A DNA stretch of 64,000 bases from Pterois miles (GCA_947000775.1 CAMQGK010000341.1:9140501-9204500), one strand, 5' to 3'. Counted from the first letter of the stretch, positions 38,411 to 50,515 are shown. Translations and numbers: made by a program. The notes: generated from the letters alone by a model not told the origin.

Positions 38411-40435
38411 TTTCTGCTCCAGTGAAGTTTTGTAATTAGATTGTCATAGCGCAGACTGCTCTTGGGCTCGCTGCTGTTTTATATTCAGATGACTCAAATG
38501 ATTTGTCTCCTGATTTCATTGTCACTGTTGACTTGACTTCGACTATGAAGATGTGGCTCAGGAGGTAAGAAAGGCTGAGGGGAAGCGTGAATCAGAGGAA
38601 AAATACACAGTGTTTACATGAGAGCGCTCCTGATGAATAATTAGTCCTTTTTTGTGTTCTTGGAAGATAATCCAATTAGAGTATCCCATAATGATTAACT
38701 CTGTGTGTATTAATCAGTCATTGACACAATGGCCCTTCAATCCTTAAATTGATTGCCGGTGGGGCTCACACATATCACTGTGATGTGAAGGATTGTGCAA
38801 AGGAGCACAAACTCTCTTTCTGAGAAGTCAACTTTTGTTCTTTGTTCAACTAAATGTCCTTACTTGTTCATCCATGCTCATGTCATATTATTTTAGAAGA
38901 GCACCAGAAGAACACAGTTCCCCAGGGGAAGGTCGTAAAAAGGATTTATCGTGGGAATGATCTTTTCTCTATGTTTTAGCTGTCCCACTGTCCAAAGCCC
39001 AAACTTCCCGCTCCATTCCCACATTTAATTGCTGCCGACAGTACTTACAGAAAAGTCCTGTGTAAAGTGGTCTGGCTGCTGTACAAGCCTGTTTGCTAAA
39101 GCTCGGCCAGATCTGTGCTGCGGTCCAGAGGAGTGGGGCCAAAACCAACAGATGGGCAGAGCAGAGGAAACGCTGCTGCAGTGTTTGTCCCGAGCACCAT
39201 GCCGAGCGGGTGTCCCTCCTCAGAGACTGACCACTTGGCCCCTACGTCCACTGGGCCAATGCCAGGAGAGACAGAGTAAGAAGAGAGAGGACCACACATT
39301 TCAGATTAGTCATATACCAGCGTGGGTAACCTCTCTTTCTGTCCATACCTGCAACAATATGCACACACATACGCACTGAATCAAAGAAGCGTCAGATTTT
39401 GCTCAGCAGTGTTTGCTCGCTGATGTTATGAGGCAGCCTTCTTAGTGTGCGTCATTCTTGCTCCACCTACCGTAGCCTACTGTTAGCCAAAGTCTGCAGG
39501 TCGTTTTGTTGAGCCAGGGGCATGCTGCCCTCTCAGCATGTGGGTGGAAGTAGTGCAAGGGGAGCGCTAATGCTTAATATGAGCTGCCTCCCTTCTCCCT
39601 GTAAACAGGATATAATATCTGCTCTTCATTAATGATGCAGGGCCCAGCCCCACGCAGCAGAATGCATTAGAGCTTTAATCAGCAGATATGATTGCTTTGT
39701 ACTCCGTCTGACTGCGCTAGGGGGCCTCGTGGGGGTTTGGTGGCGGTTTATGACAACTAGCTGTCGACAGAAGAAAAGAGAAATGAAAAGAAATAAAAGG
39801 TTTAATGATATTCAATCCGACAGCGCCTTAGAATGGTTTTAAAGGGATGAGGAGAGTATAATCTTGTTTTTTTTTCCCCATCTTCCCATAACTTTTGGAT
39901 TTGGAGGCAAGGGTGTGAAGAATTGCTTAGTCAGGACTAGCATCTGTTTATTCCCCTCACTGGTAGGTGTTCTACTAGTGTGGCCTGAGATGCATTCGAA
40001 AAGCAGTAACAACATGACAGAAAGCGTGAGAGCGTGTACCTTAGTGATGCCCTCAAAACCTTTTCCCAACTTGTCCAAGTGAAGTGGCTCTGCTTGATTT
40101 TAAAACCATATTTAATTCTTCTTTTCTTCTACTTTTTTTTTTCTATTTCATGCCAAAAGAATCAAACACAAATATTTCTCATCAGCTCCCTGAGAGCAGC
40201 CTTGTCACTAATTAGAGACGGTTTCTGGGATGGTAAGAATCCAAAAAGGGACTGGATTTTTTCCCTTTTGGGACTCATCTGGTTCCCTCTGTTATTCTTG
40301 TGTAGCATGAACGCTGCACGATCACTTTGATGTGGCGTCTTTTTTTTTTTTCTTCTTTTGAGCCAAAATGTGCCCCAGCTGTCTCTGCTGCAAATATTAT
40401 ACAGTATCTATATCATCTGTTCCAGCAATCCAGTT
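38411..40435. other. Unique noncoding, no gene seen
   Basis: The 116-codon frame at 39029-39379 ends in a short CA-rich tail and has no domain. Positions 39600-39720 are a candidate regulatory block (CATTAATGATGCAGG, CTTTAATCAGCAGATA). T-rich tracts are at 39867-39875, 40132-40141 and 40340-40351. Confidence 0.45.
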
Positions 40436-40795
40436 TAGATTATTGCTTTATTTGACAGGGACAGTGCATATTAATAACATTTCTGACAATATGCTAGAGT
40501 TAGACAGAAAGGCTAATTTTCATTTGTAGTCCCCCTGGCAGCCAATAGTTGAAACACAAACGTTAAGAGTAAAAGCACTGAAAATACAATAAAAGATTAA
40601 AGCAATGAAAAAATATGCAGATAGGAACAGAGCCAGCACTACATAGAGATCTTATAACCGAATACACAGAATCAACAACAGCATGACAACAATCAACAGA
40701 CGGCATGACAGTACAAACAACAAATAGCATGACGATACAATGTTGAACTGGTGAAGTGTAGATATTATGTACAATGTGCAGTAGAGCTGCAACTA

Positions 40796-41167
40796 TTAAT
40801 CGTTTAGTTATCAACTATTAAATTAATCCCCAACTATTTTGATAAGCATTTGTTTAAGTGATTTTTTTTAAAGTCAAAATTTTCTGATTCCAGCTTCTTA
40901 AATGTGAATATTTTCTATTTTTTTTTGTTTGTTCTGTTGTGTTTTTTTTTTTTTTTTACTGCTCTATGATAGTAAACTGAATATATTTGAGTTGCAGACA
41001 AAACAAGACATTTCAGGACGTCATCTTGAGCTTTTGGAAACACTGACTGACATTTTTCACCATTTTCAGACATTTTATAGACCATACAACTGGTTTTACA
41101 AATTGATTAATCAAGAAAATAATCAATAGATTATTTGACAATGGAAATAATTGTTAGCTGCAGCCCT
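40796..41167. mobile_element. hAT-like MITE of about 370 bp nested in the LINE
   Basis: The left end TAGAGCTGCAACTATTAATCG and the inverted right end CAGGGCTGCAGCTAACAATT are terminal inverted repeats of the fish hAT type. Inner features are AACTATTTTGATAAG, a (T)16 tract at 40942-40957 and AATCAATAGATTATTTGACA near the right end. It has no transposase. TGCAG occurs at both junctions, but a clean 8-bp target duplication is not visible. Confidence 0.75.
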
Positions 41168-41475
41168 GCAGAGGCACAATAAGCAGGAGCAGCTCTTACA
41201 CTAAACATAATAATGACAAATAAGACACTCTTGTAGTGTTCACAGATTTGATTTCTGGTAAACCAGGCTCTTAATGTTGTGGAGGAGTGGTAGTTGGCAC
41301 AGTTTCTTATTTGTTGTGGTAAATTGTTCCAATCCAGGGAGGCTCTGACAGAAAAAGCAGATTGGCCAAAACTACTTTGTCCTCTAGGAGTAAGACAATC
41401 TCCTCTAGTTGTTGCTCTAGTAGTTCGGTTGTTAATGTGATGTAAGTATGGTGTGGTGGAGGACCCATATTGTGT
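41166..41475 (-). pseudogene. LINE ORF2 C-terminal remnant
   Basis: The minus-strand frame stays open across about 100 codons and contains RGDCLTPRGQSSF, then GQSAFSVRASLDWNNLPQQ, IRNCANYHSSTTLRAWF. The G-Q-x-x-F-S-V-R ... W-N-x-L-P-x-x-I-R pattern is the conserved C-terminal signature of L2/Rex-type LINE polyproteins, here with an unusual S-L-D-W in place of the common LW. Upstream (above 41480) a TAG stop and loss of similarity end it. It is a dead fragment: no polymerase YADD box or endonuclease remains. Related clades with a similar C-terminus cannot be excluded. Confidence 0.7.
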
Positions 41476-41897
41476 AATACTTGTCTATTTAACCCTTTTT
41501 TAAAGCTTTACTGTCCCTTGTTTTGAGATTTGACATCAGTTTCCAAATCTCCTTATATTATATGTGAGAAGTGAGAGTTAAAATGCAATGTATGAAGAAA
41601 CTGCAATCCCTAGACATTAATATAAACACGTCAAAACCACCAAATGTGCTGCTTGGTAACTAAAGAGGTAACTGTCACATACTAGCTTCCTTAGCTTTTT
41701 TAGGTGGGTCTATTTTGAACTGGAATTTACTGTGATACCAGTAAGTAGTTTTCATTCTGTGCTTATAACACACGTCATGCTACAGTATAATTGTGTTAAA
41801 CAAACAACCCACCATCTATTTCCTGGATTGCTCTCACTGCCTGTTTATTTAACTTGACTTATATGTTTTCATTTGCATGATAATTGCTTTAGAGAAA

Positions 41898-42140
41898 TTA
41901 AAGCTAGAGTTGGCAGGTTGGAGCAAATAGGATTAAAAACAAGTTATTTTCATAAAACAGTCTCTGTATCCAGACAGTGGTGTATGAGATGGGTAATCTG
42001 AAAAAAATAAATAAAAAAATAAATAATGTGCCTCTGTTTCCTCCGGTGCTCCTCCTAGATTTCACAGACTGGAGGAAAAGTCAGAGCCACGTTTTGCCCA
42101 ATGATGCCAAAAATATTCTGTCTGCTGCCATTTTACATGT
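41898..42140 (+). mobile_element. TTAA-type MITE family A, copy 2 (right end lost)
   Basis: Its left terminus TTAAAGCTAGAGTTGGCAGG is intact; the body matches 3968-4468 with the same order of blocks but lacks the middle 200 bases. It stops at TCTGCTGCC, just before the expected right terminus, and the family B element begins a few bases later at TTAA. Confidence 0.7.
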
Positions 42141-42645
42141 TTAAAGGTGTGAAGGATTTGGCGGCATCTAGTTGTGTGGTTGCAGATTACAAATGAGTAT
42201 CCCTCCGCTCACTCCTCCCTTACCAAGACTGCGGTAACATGAGCTGGCGAATGCAAAACCGTGGGAACGCCGTTCACCTCACCCAGAGGCCATCCTTAAA
42301 GTAACAACACTACTTTAGGAGCAACGGAAGTCAGATGGCAGCTGGCGGTATCACGGTTTTGCAGTCTGTGGAGTGTCGGAGAATTATAGTGACCTTCAGG
42401 TAAAGTTAAAACGTGAAAGGCTCGCTCTAGCGCCAGTGTTTGGTTTGTCCATTCTGGGCTACATGGTGGTGCAACATGGCTTGAAGAGGACCCGCTCCCT
42501 ATGTAGATATGAAGGACTCATTCTAAGCTAAAGAAAACACCATGATTCTTAGTTTTAAGTGATTATACACTGAGAACATAGTTACGAATATTATATTCAA
42601 TTTCTGCTAATAGAGCACCCAACACGCTCCACACTGGTCTTTTAA
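42141..42645 (+). mobile_element. TTAA-type MITE family B, copy 2
   Basis: TTAA lies at both ends (42141-42144, 42642-42645), followed inward by AGGTGTGAAGGATTTGGCGG and, inverted, AAGACCAGTGTGG. The interior contains TTGCAGATTACAAATGAG, GGCCATCCTTAAAG and CAGTGTTTGGTTTGTCCATT, all shared inverted with 5993-6407. It is noncoding. Adjacent to, and possibly inserted into, the right end of family A copy 2. Confidence 0.75.
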
Positions 42646-45600
42646 TTCCAAATAAGGCAGGGAATTACTTTAATGACGTGTCCATCCAGTGATAGTTGAA
42701 AATGTGTTAGTATAGTTTAGATGTTGAACTAGTTTCTCCCACAGTGCACCTTCTCACTCTCGACTCCTGTTCTGCTCAAGTGCTTCACACTATCATGCTT
42801 GTGGTTTTAGTGATCTGTGGTTACATAAGTGTCTTGTCGTTTGCCATACCTTTTTGGACTCTCTTGCAAATGGTAGTTCTGGCTTGCATGAATGAATCTG
42901 CCATCTGCTGAATGCGTGGGGATATTCTCATCGTCGTCATTTTTGAATCCCAGTCAAAGGAGTAGTGATGCAGGCGTTTGGGCACACTTGTGTCCTAGAG
43001 TGAAAAAAAAAAAAAAAAAAAAACATGAACAGAGTCAGAAACTAAAGATCTAAAGCTTCGGTCCAAGGTAAAGGATCAGAGCTGCCAAATATGGAGCTTG
43101 TGTATCTCATGTCTGCCTTACCATAGATCAACCTGGCTTTGACCCTGACAGTACACCTCCCCCTTCCTTCACATTGTCTAGTACGCCTACATCTTCCTCT
43201 AAACCCATCTAGTGGAAACCCATTTCTATGAATTCCAAGGATTTATGTATTATACAGTTCTGAGCCAATATGATGTAACGGTTACATGTGTATTGATTCT
43301 CAGTCAGTGAGGAATAACATTTAATACAACCTCTCCTGTTTTGCGTTCTGAATGTACTTTTATTTACGAGCCTTGTATTATCCCAAGGTGACATTAATTT
43401 TAATACCAAGTGGTATTAAAAAGCACCTAAACCAATCTCAATCATGAACAAATGATTCTTGAAATTCAAGACTTTTTTTTTGTAATCAAAAATTCATCAC
43501 AAATGGCACATTCAAATAATAATAATAAAAAAGGGAAAACACTGCAAGTAAAGTGGATTTTTATTAAAGCTAGAGTTTTGGTAAAATGTCAAGTCACTGC
43601 TGCAAATTCAGTTTAATTTATTTTCCTGGGAAAACATTGTTATATAAAATGTTATTTTATTTTTTTCAAGTTCTGAAGGGAAATGTTTTTCCAACCGTAG
43701 GATTCTCACAAACATCCATAATCTGTAAATGGTCTTGGTATCAGAGGGTGTGATTGTGTATTTGTTTAATGTGGAGTTATTAGTTGGCTCACAGTCAGCG
43801 GCGTAGTTATGACGGTGATTGTGATGAGTCCTTTTACATGCTAGTTACTTGCTACGAAGCATAGGCTCGGGGGTTTTCAAAGTTTTTGGGACAAGGAAAT
43901 CCTTACAGGGGAGAAAACTTTTCAAGGACCGCCTCTTAATCTTAATATCACTCATATATCTTTTATACTGAGGGTGATTTTCTTCAAATTGCATTTGGAC
44001 TCAACTTAACAGCATTTATAGCCGACAAGTAATTGATCTTAAAAGCTTTCAGAAAATGAACAGTAGCAGGACTGCCATAGTCCTAATGAATCTAGATATT
44101 TCAATTTATCAGTCTAAAGCTGTCTAAAGTGCTTCAACTTAAAAATAATGAACTTATTGCTGCGTGTCACAATCCTGTCAGTCTATTGGCCCAGAGCTAA
44201 CATGGGTGGGAGTAATGGACACAATGTGCTTGTTTTATTGGTGCAAATGGTCCCGATCTGTAGATATGCATAATTTTATAATTTATATTGAATTATTACA
44301 TGGACCCTGTGATAGCCCTGTGACCCTGTGACTTCCCTGTGACTTCAGTGCTGACAGCATCTGCCTTAGCTGAAACACATACGCCACTTCTGCTTAAAAC
44401 CACAAGGAAACTGAAACTTTTAATACCCTGTTACATCACATGTTATTTTCCTATCCTGCAAAAAAGAAGCCTTTGTACCCACATGGCTCATGCTTTGTAT
44501 TTATCCCACCCCTACCTGGGACCTTTGGGAGAAGGAACAGCACGTCCTTTCCTTGTTCTCTTTTAGGATGGAAATTATCCCGAGTGGCTGTTGTGATTCA
44601 CTGCACAGGTTTTGATCCGTGTCAAGAAGCTGTACAGGTCAAAACACTGATGTACCCTTCTCTAATGTGTAAGACAGGCTTCTTATTGAGATATCACCCA
44701 CAGGTGAGGTAATAGCCCCTCAAGGCTCCCCTCTTAAACCTCCCTGCTGTCAAGCCTGTGGCTTTAATAGCACTTCTCAACAAGATTCATAAAACACCAA
44801 TGAAGTTCTTTTCATTGGAGCCATTATTCTGTAGTGTCTTGACCTCACTGTGGTTGTCCTTTTTAGGTGGACTCTGCAGGTATATGGTGCAGGGTAAGAA
44901 GTGAATGCGTGACTCCTGACTACTGTACTTATCAAGGCTGAATAAATTTGAGTCATTCGCTTCGTGCATTAGCTTAGCTTGGAGATGTCAGTTAGCCCTT
45001 TGCAGAGGTGGCAGTTTGCCTAGCAACATAAAGCTGTTTGTTTAAGAGCTCATCAGGGATTATTGGCTGTTATTATGTCAGTGGAAATCATCAGCCTGGT
45101 GTGGAAATTGCCTAAATGGATTTTGTGCAATAGCCATCATGAGGGATTTATATAGTTGATTTTTGATAAGTATGGTCAACATGTTTTTAACCAAAGGGTT
45201 ACTGTCTTATAAGAGAGCTGCCTGCAAGAGTTCAGATAACAGTTAACACGGAAATCCCCCACTTGCCCATGCTCCCCCATAGCTCTTTTCTTCATGACTA
45301 AGCAGTCTTGTTGCCTTTTTGCAGGCAGGGATTGGCTGATACTGTTTGTTGTCACGAAAGGATCTTATTAGCTGTGACAGCTTGAGTCTGTCTGTGTATG
45401 TATGTGATGGTGATTTGTCCCGGGGAGGTTACAGTGTCTGCTGACTGCCCATTCCTTTCATTACTGTAGCACCACTGGCCTTTGTTGGATGTTTGTCCGT
45501 TGTCCATACTGAATACAATGTGACACTTGCTTTCTAGCGAGGAATCTATGAGGGCATGTTTGTGTGGGGGGAGAAAAAAAAACAAAAAAAAAACGAATAG

Positions 45601-47781
45601 ATGAGCTTTATAAACTCCCAAAAGGCGTGACACCTGCCTCCAGAATTCAGAATGGTGCAACTGTGGCTCAAACTGTTTTCTGCCACCGGTTGAAGTCAGA
45701 CGCTGTTGAAGGCTGTAACACTGAAATGGAGTTCATTGCATGTGCCTGTGGCATCTTCTTGCACCCTGCCAATCAAATTGAAGGAAACATGTTGGTGCTT
45801 CAACTGCATGGGTCACTAATAACAGGCTTTTATGAGTGGGTGCAGTGCCCTGCCTTCCCTGTAATTCACCTGCAGAGGCCCAGCAGAGAGCTGACTGCTT
45901 CCTTCATGGCGTCAGAACTTTGACTGACAGGGAGATGTACTGATGTGGAGGTATAGCCAGAATAAACAGGAGCAGCTAACTGAACACTTGAAACCATACG
46001 GGGCTTTCCTGCCCTCGGGACATGGCTGTTTCCACATACAGAAGAATGAATGTCAATCATGCAATTTAAAAAAAAAAAAAAAAAAACACCATCAAAAAAT
46101 GCCTTTGGAGCCCCCCCCCCCCCCCCCCTCCTGTTTACTGTAACACAAGCACACAAGAGCCGTCTCTGTCTTTCTGTGATGCACAAACACACACAGAGAC
46201 TATTGCACAGTGCTGTATTTTATTTATCTGTGTTTATGTGTGTTTATCTCCTCTGTCTTCCTGAATGCTAAATGTAGATAAGCTAATTTTCCTGAGCCGA
46301 TTATCAGCTTCAGAAACAAGTGGGAAGACTACAGTGAACATTCAAACGAAGAATAAATTGAAAGAGCAAAAGAAGAGGGGAAGAGGACCGTTTAGTTCCC
46401 CTCCTACGTAGCTGGAAATGGATCTCAGCAGTGGCACTTCTCTCCGGCTCAGTCCTGCGATCCCCCCGGCTTTGAGAGACGCTGCTGTTTGCCACACTAA
46501 ATGCCCAGTAATTCATTTGTTCTGTAACTCAATAGGAACGCAGCAGATACGATGGCTTTTAGAGAATTTCATTGTAAACAAAAGGAAAGTCGTCTCTTTG
46601 TAGGGATTTGGGCGGTAACCTCAGCTGCTTGGCTCAACAGTCAATGCTTCTTCTGCATGCTACTGGTTAGGTACTCTGTTTATGAATGTAAGCCATTAGT
46701 CTGTTGTTGTTGAGCTAATGTTTTTATAGCTTGTGTATACAGTACAATTTCCAGTGTGTGGAGTCTGAGACTTGTGAGACAGCGCAAGAATACTTCCCCT
46801 AACTCGCCTTATTAGATTAGGCATGACTGAAATGTTAGACTTTACATTGACTGTTTTCATAGTCTGGAAAGAGGCTGCAGCGCTCCTGGACTTGTGTCAA
46901 CTTAACATCTTTGTGCTGCTCCTCCTGAACTTTGTGATTGAGTTTTTCTTATGAGGTAAGGTAAGCATTGTAATATATATCGTCTGGAGGTCATCCCGAC
47001 CTTCAGCTACTTCTGCAGAGCAGGTATTCAAATCTATGCAGCATGGACACAAATATGACTGGAAATGGCTGTGCTCGCCTGTTTTCCTGTCGTAGCAAGG
47101 GTATGCCTGACAATGACTTCATTCTGGGGACATTTACATTAGTAAATAGCACAAAACTGACAGGCTCGACTATAAATGAGCGAGTGTGTCCTATCAAACG
47201 GCGGGATGGTTACTGGTGGGGAAATGGGACGTGTTAGGGGCATATGAACTGTATATGCCTGCTGACAATGATGAATGTTGGCTCCAAAATACAGTACAAG
47301 TGATTTCCTCCGCTTTATTTATTTATATATTTGCTGAAATTGGGGCCGTTTTTTTTTTTTTTTTTTTGACCACTCTGATTAGGAGGCTACAATATGGGGG
47401 AAGTAGAGGAGGAGGAGAGAAAAGCAGCAGCGAAGGACACTCACCCCATGTGATAGGGCTTTTACAAATGGATATTGGCTTCCATTAGAGTGCCTCTAAC
47501 AACACTGGTAAAGTGTAAACAGTGACCCTTTGCACCACCTGGCAAACTCCTCCAGAGTTATTACACGGAAAATGTAGAGTGAGGAGGCACCGTGTTAAAC
47601 TGCTCTGGCTCACAGTGAACAGAATGATAACTAAATGCTATTTACTATTTTATTACAACTATGAATATTTTTATATCACACAAATCCATGTATCTATAAC
47701 ATTATAGAAATGTGGACATAATTGTCATTGATTCCCAAACTTCCCCACTACAGACAGGTTTTTACTGTGGTGTGCACCATA
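42646..47781. other. Noncoding, no gene supported; homopolymers
   Basis: Tracts of (A)21 at 43003-43023 and (T)20 at 47349-47368 are present, with CCCTGTGA(CTT) units at 44303-44346. A region near 43860-43940 (GGGGGTTTTCAAAGTTTTTG) resembles a dispersed fish repeat. Frames up to 119 codons (45564-45923) begin in an A-rich tract or overlap others and have no domain. Confidence 0.45.
46068..46128 (+). repeat. (A)19 and (C)18 homopolymers 24 bases apart
   Basis: An (A)19 run at 46068-46086 is followed by 24 mixed bases and an uninterrupted (C)18 run at 46111-46128. Long poly-C of this length is rare in vertebrate DNA. Frames across it (45866-46192, 46050-46271) are artefacts giving poly-K, poly-P or poly-G. 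Confidence 0.95.
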
Positions 47782-48706
47782 TTTAAAGATGCACTGTGTA
47801 GTGCTTAGCCACCTGCTCCACCTACTGGGTACATGCAGTCTAAATTTTCAGTCATCATTCATATAAAAACTAACTAACAATAGTTCAAGAATACGCAAAG
47901 TTCAACCAAACTGCTAAAACTTGCAACACTGCAGTTTTCTAATCTTCAAGAATGGCATAGGTTTACTGTAATGTGCCACTAACCGAGGTCTGTATGGTTC
48001 GTTTTGATATTTTGCTAATTGGCTTGGGTCGAGGGAATGACTTGTACTTTTGGTCCGGCCTCCCCGCGGACGGGGGACTGCTTCACCGGGAGGGGAGCGT
48101 GCAGTTGAGTTATCCGGTGTGGCGGTTCAGATTCGGCTGGCAACAGCCACCGTGCTGGGAGTTGCAGCAGGCTGGTGGAGCGCTAGTCTAACCTGCGTAT
48201 CGGCCGAAACAGAAAGTTTCCGACGGGGAATCGGGACAGTGGTCCTCTGGGATCAAACCCCCAGAGCTGGGGTTTGCTCTGAGGTCTGTCTCCGTCTCCC
48301 AGAGCTGTGGCACGCTTTACTCCCGGCGGAGTGGTCTCCTGGCAGCAGGGAAGGCGAGGCGAGGGTACAAGTTGTTTTCTCATTTTTGCCACTTTGAATT
48401 TAATCCAATAAACAGACTATCAAAATGCACATGGACCATGGATGTAGTACTGACAAACCCTCGGGGCAGCTCTACTTTTTTGTTCTCTGGACAAACAGAA
48501 GGCTGGATGCTACAGTGACTATCGCCTCTCGAGGAACAAGTGGTATTAGAAGACAGGCCGAACTGGAGCTAGTCAGTTAGCATGCTAATTTCAGTAGACA
48601 TCTCTACAACACAATACATAGACATCAACAGGGTAACCTCTTCACATTCTGTTGATAATGTTATGAATGTTTGAAACTAAAATTCTGGCCCATTTGTACC
48701 TTTAAA
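47782..48706 (+). mobile_element. Putative TTAA-type element with a CpG-rich core
   Basis: The left end TTTAAAGATGCACTG and the inverted right end TTTAAAGGTACAAATG agree over the outer 12 bases except two. Between them, 48045-48375 is strikingly G+C- and CpG-rich (I count about 23 CpG by hand) with two long overlapping frames (47973-48191, 48050-48397). Neither product has a known domain. A non-autonomous element is the most likely reading; a captured CpG-island promoter fragment is an alternative. Confidence 0.5.
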
Positions 48707-49654
48707 CTGCGACTGAAGGTCGTGCCAGTCGTTTCCCCCATTCGTTCTAATGCAGGCGGCAACGACAGCAACAGCATACATTTTAAGAGCCGTTGTACCA
48801 AACCTGTAAAGATGCCTCTTTACTTCATAAAAGTGTTTTATAGGCCCTGATGTTTTAATGGTGTTTACAAGGTTTGGATTAATGCGAGCTTTCTGTCAGA
48901 GACACATGACCGGTGCTTCTGAGCCTTCGCAGTCTGGCACTCAACTTTCTTCAGACCTGTTTTATGTCTTGATAAAACATGCCTCTTATTCACATATTGC
49001 ACAGTTTGAGAGAGTTTGCTGCCAAGACGAAGCAGTGAGGAAGTCGTGTTATGGTAAAGTGGGCATGTGAGGAATTAAAATGTGTTCTCCTTCTCATTTG
49101 TGTTCAGTGGAGGCATGCTATTAGCTTGTTAAACTGATGGCAAAAAGGTTTCAGTGTCCCCTAGGAATACCTCACTGTGTAATATGTGTTGTGTTTGTAA
49201 GGGAGTAATTATTAGTAATCATGTTTTTGTTTTGTTTTTGTTTGGTCTAACACGCTGAGCTTTGAGTAAATAGAAAACAAATCTTAGCTTTGCATGTAAC
49301 ACATTTTGGGGAAATTCACAAGAGGAGGTCATCATGCTTTTAATTATTTAAAATGTACTAAACAGTTTACTAGAGCTACACAATTACTGTAATTATGTCC
49401 TGACTTTTCTGTGAAGCAATTATTATACAATAAATAATGTTACTAGTCATAAAAGCGCCAGATAGGATGACTGAAGAGAAGAGCCAAAGAGTCAAATGTG
49501 CTGATATGATGTGGAATATTGACCTTGATTCAAAGATTTGCACATTTTAAACCTCTTATTCATAAAAGTTTATCATACACAAATGTGCAGTTGTCAAAGA
49601 TGGATAAATAATCATGATCTATGCAGCCTCGTGATGACATGTTCATTTTTCTAA
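48707..49654. other. Unique noncoding, no gene seen
   Basis: No exon; a hAT-like CTAGAGCTACACAATTACTG block at 49371-49390 hints at another small fragment. Confidence 0.4.
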
Positions 49655-49760
49655 TATCAATAATGATAACTTTATTTATGGAGCACTTTCAAAGTGCTTT
49701 CTGAAAGAGAATAAATTACAAGGCAGATAGGAAATACAATTATAAGAGTACAATGAGATG
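49655..49760 (-). mobile_element. LINE 3' tail fragment (minus, tentative)
   Basis: ATAATGATAACTTTATTTAT then GGAGCACTTTCAAAGTGCTT is, on the minus strand, the typical AAGTGCT...ATAAATAAAGTTATCATTAT tail of fish non-LTR elements. The extent to the right is uncertain. Confidence 0.5.
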
Positions 49761-50461
49761 ACAGTAGATGCTGAAATATATTAGTGAAATTGATGACCAT
49801 TAAGAATGAAATTAGAGAATTCATAAAAAAAGTAAATTAAAATTATAACATAAATAATAATTACAGTGGCATTAAGTATAGGCTAAATTACATAAATAGT
49901 TTTTCAGCTGTCGTTTAAAAATGTCCACAGAGCCTGCGTCTTCTACTTTAAAATCAGCTCAGGTGTCTTTATGGTGCCTTCAGGCTTTGTTTAAAGTTAC
50001 TTCCTCTATGTCCAGTTACTCGTAGTGTTCCAGTCAGTGTCTGTTTTACCTTATTGACACCTACAGGAGAATGTTTGTACATCCACAGACCGCTGACTGT
50101 CCTGTACTCTTCAATTTTGATGCCCTTAACTTTTTCAGGATACTAATTCCTCCTGGTTTTCTTGATTTATTCTGGCCAGGAGGTAGTTGTTGTATCACAT
50201 GAAGAAGTCAATACATACCCGCTATATGGAAGAATCTAACTTATACTGATATTTATCAAGCCTGGACACAGAGTTGCTGTATCTGGCTCTGGAATAAAAG
50301 AGAAAAATTCACAACTGTTCTCCGTTCTCCCGCTGTGTTGTGTTAATCTGTCTGTTTGTGGCACCAACGGCCTATTCATCCTTTAACACAAGCGACACTG
50401 GCCGTTGTGTTTATAGACATCCAAAAACGCTGTCAGTCACCGTGATGTGTTGTGCTGCATA
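49761..50461. other. Noncoding, no gene seen
   Basis: It is A+T-rich sequence, possibly a degenerate continuation of the LINE tail to about 49900. No exon recognised. Confidence 0.4.
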
Positions 50462-50515
50462 TGGAGCATATCCATCCCAGGTATGGGGCTCCATACCTGG
50501 GATGGATATGCTCCA
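50462..50515. repeat. Perfect inverted repeat, 25-bp arms, 4-base loop
   Basis: The arms at 50462-50486 and 50491-50515 are exact reverse complements, separated by GGCT. The left arm begins TGGAGCATATCC and ends AGGTATGG. Pairing stops abruptly on the outside (A versus C). The 132-codon plus and 61-codon minus frames that cross it are artefacts of the symmetry. Confidence 0.97.

Larger units (their letters stand above)
40436..41475 (-). mobile_element. LINE 3' end (minus), split by a hAT-like MITE
   Basis: Read on the minus strand, a reverse-transcriptase-protein C-terminus (41166-41475) is followed by a 3' region (40436-40795) ending with CACTGTCCCTGTCAAATAAA and GCAATAATC, a typical fish non-LTR terminus. 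The element at 40796-41167 interrupts it. 5' truncation, the usual fate of LINE copies, explains the missing endonuclease and polymerase domains. Confidence 0.7.

Noticed and set aside
40563..40814. 83-codon minus-strand frame
   Set aside because: It lies in the 3' region of the LINE and starts in the nested MITE; no motif.
48050..48397. 115-codon frame in the CpG-rich core
   Set aside because: G+C-rich DNA has few stops by composition; the overlapping frame is also open and neither has a domain.
50462..50515. MicroRNA precursor
   Set aside because: Perfect pairing and a 4-base loop differ from animal pre-miRNA hairpins, which have bulges and larger loops; no known seed recognised.
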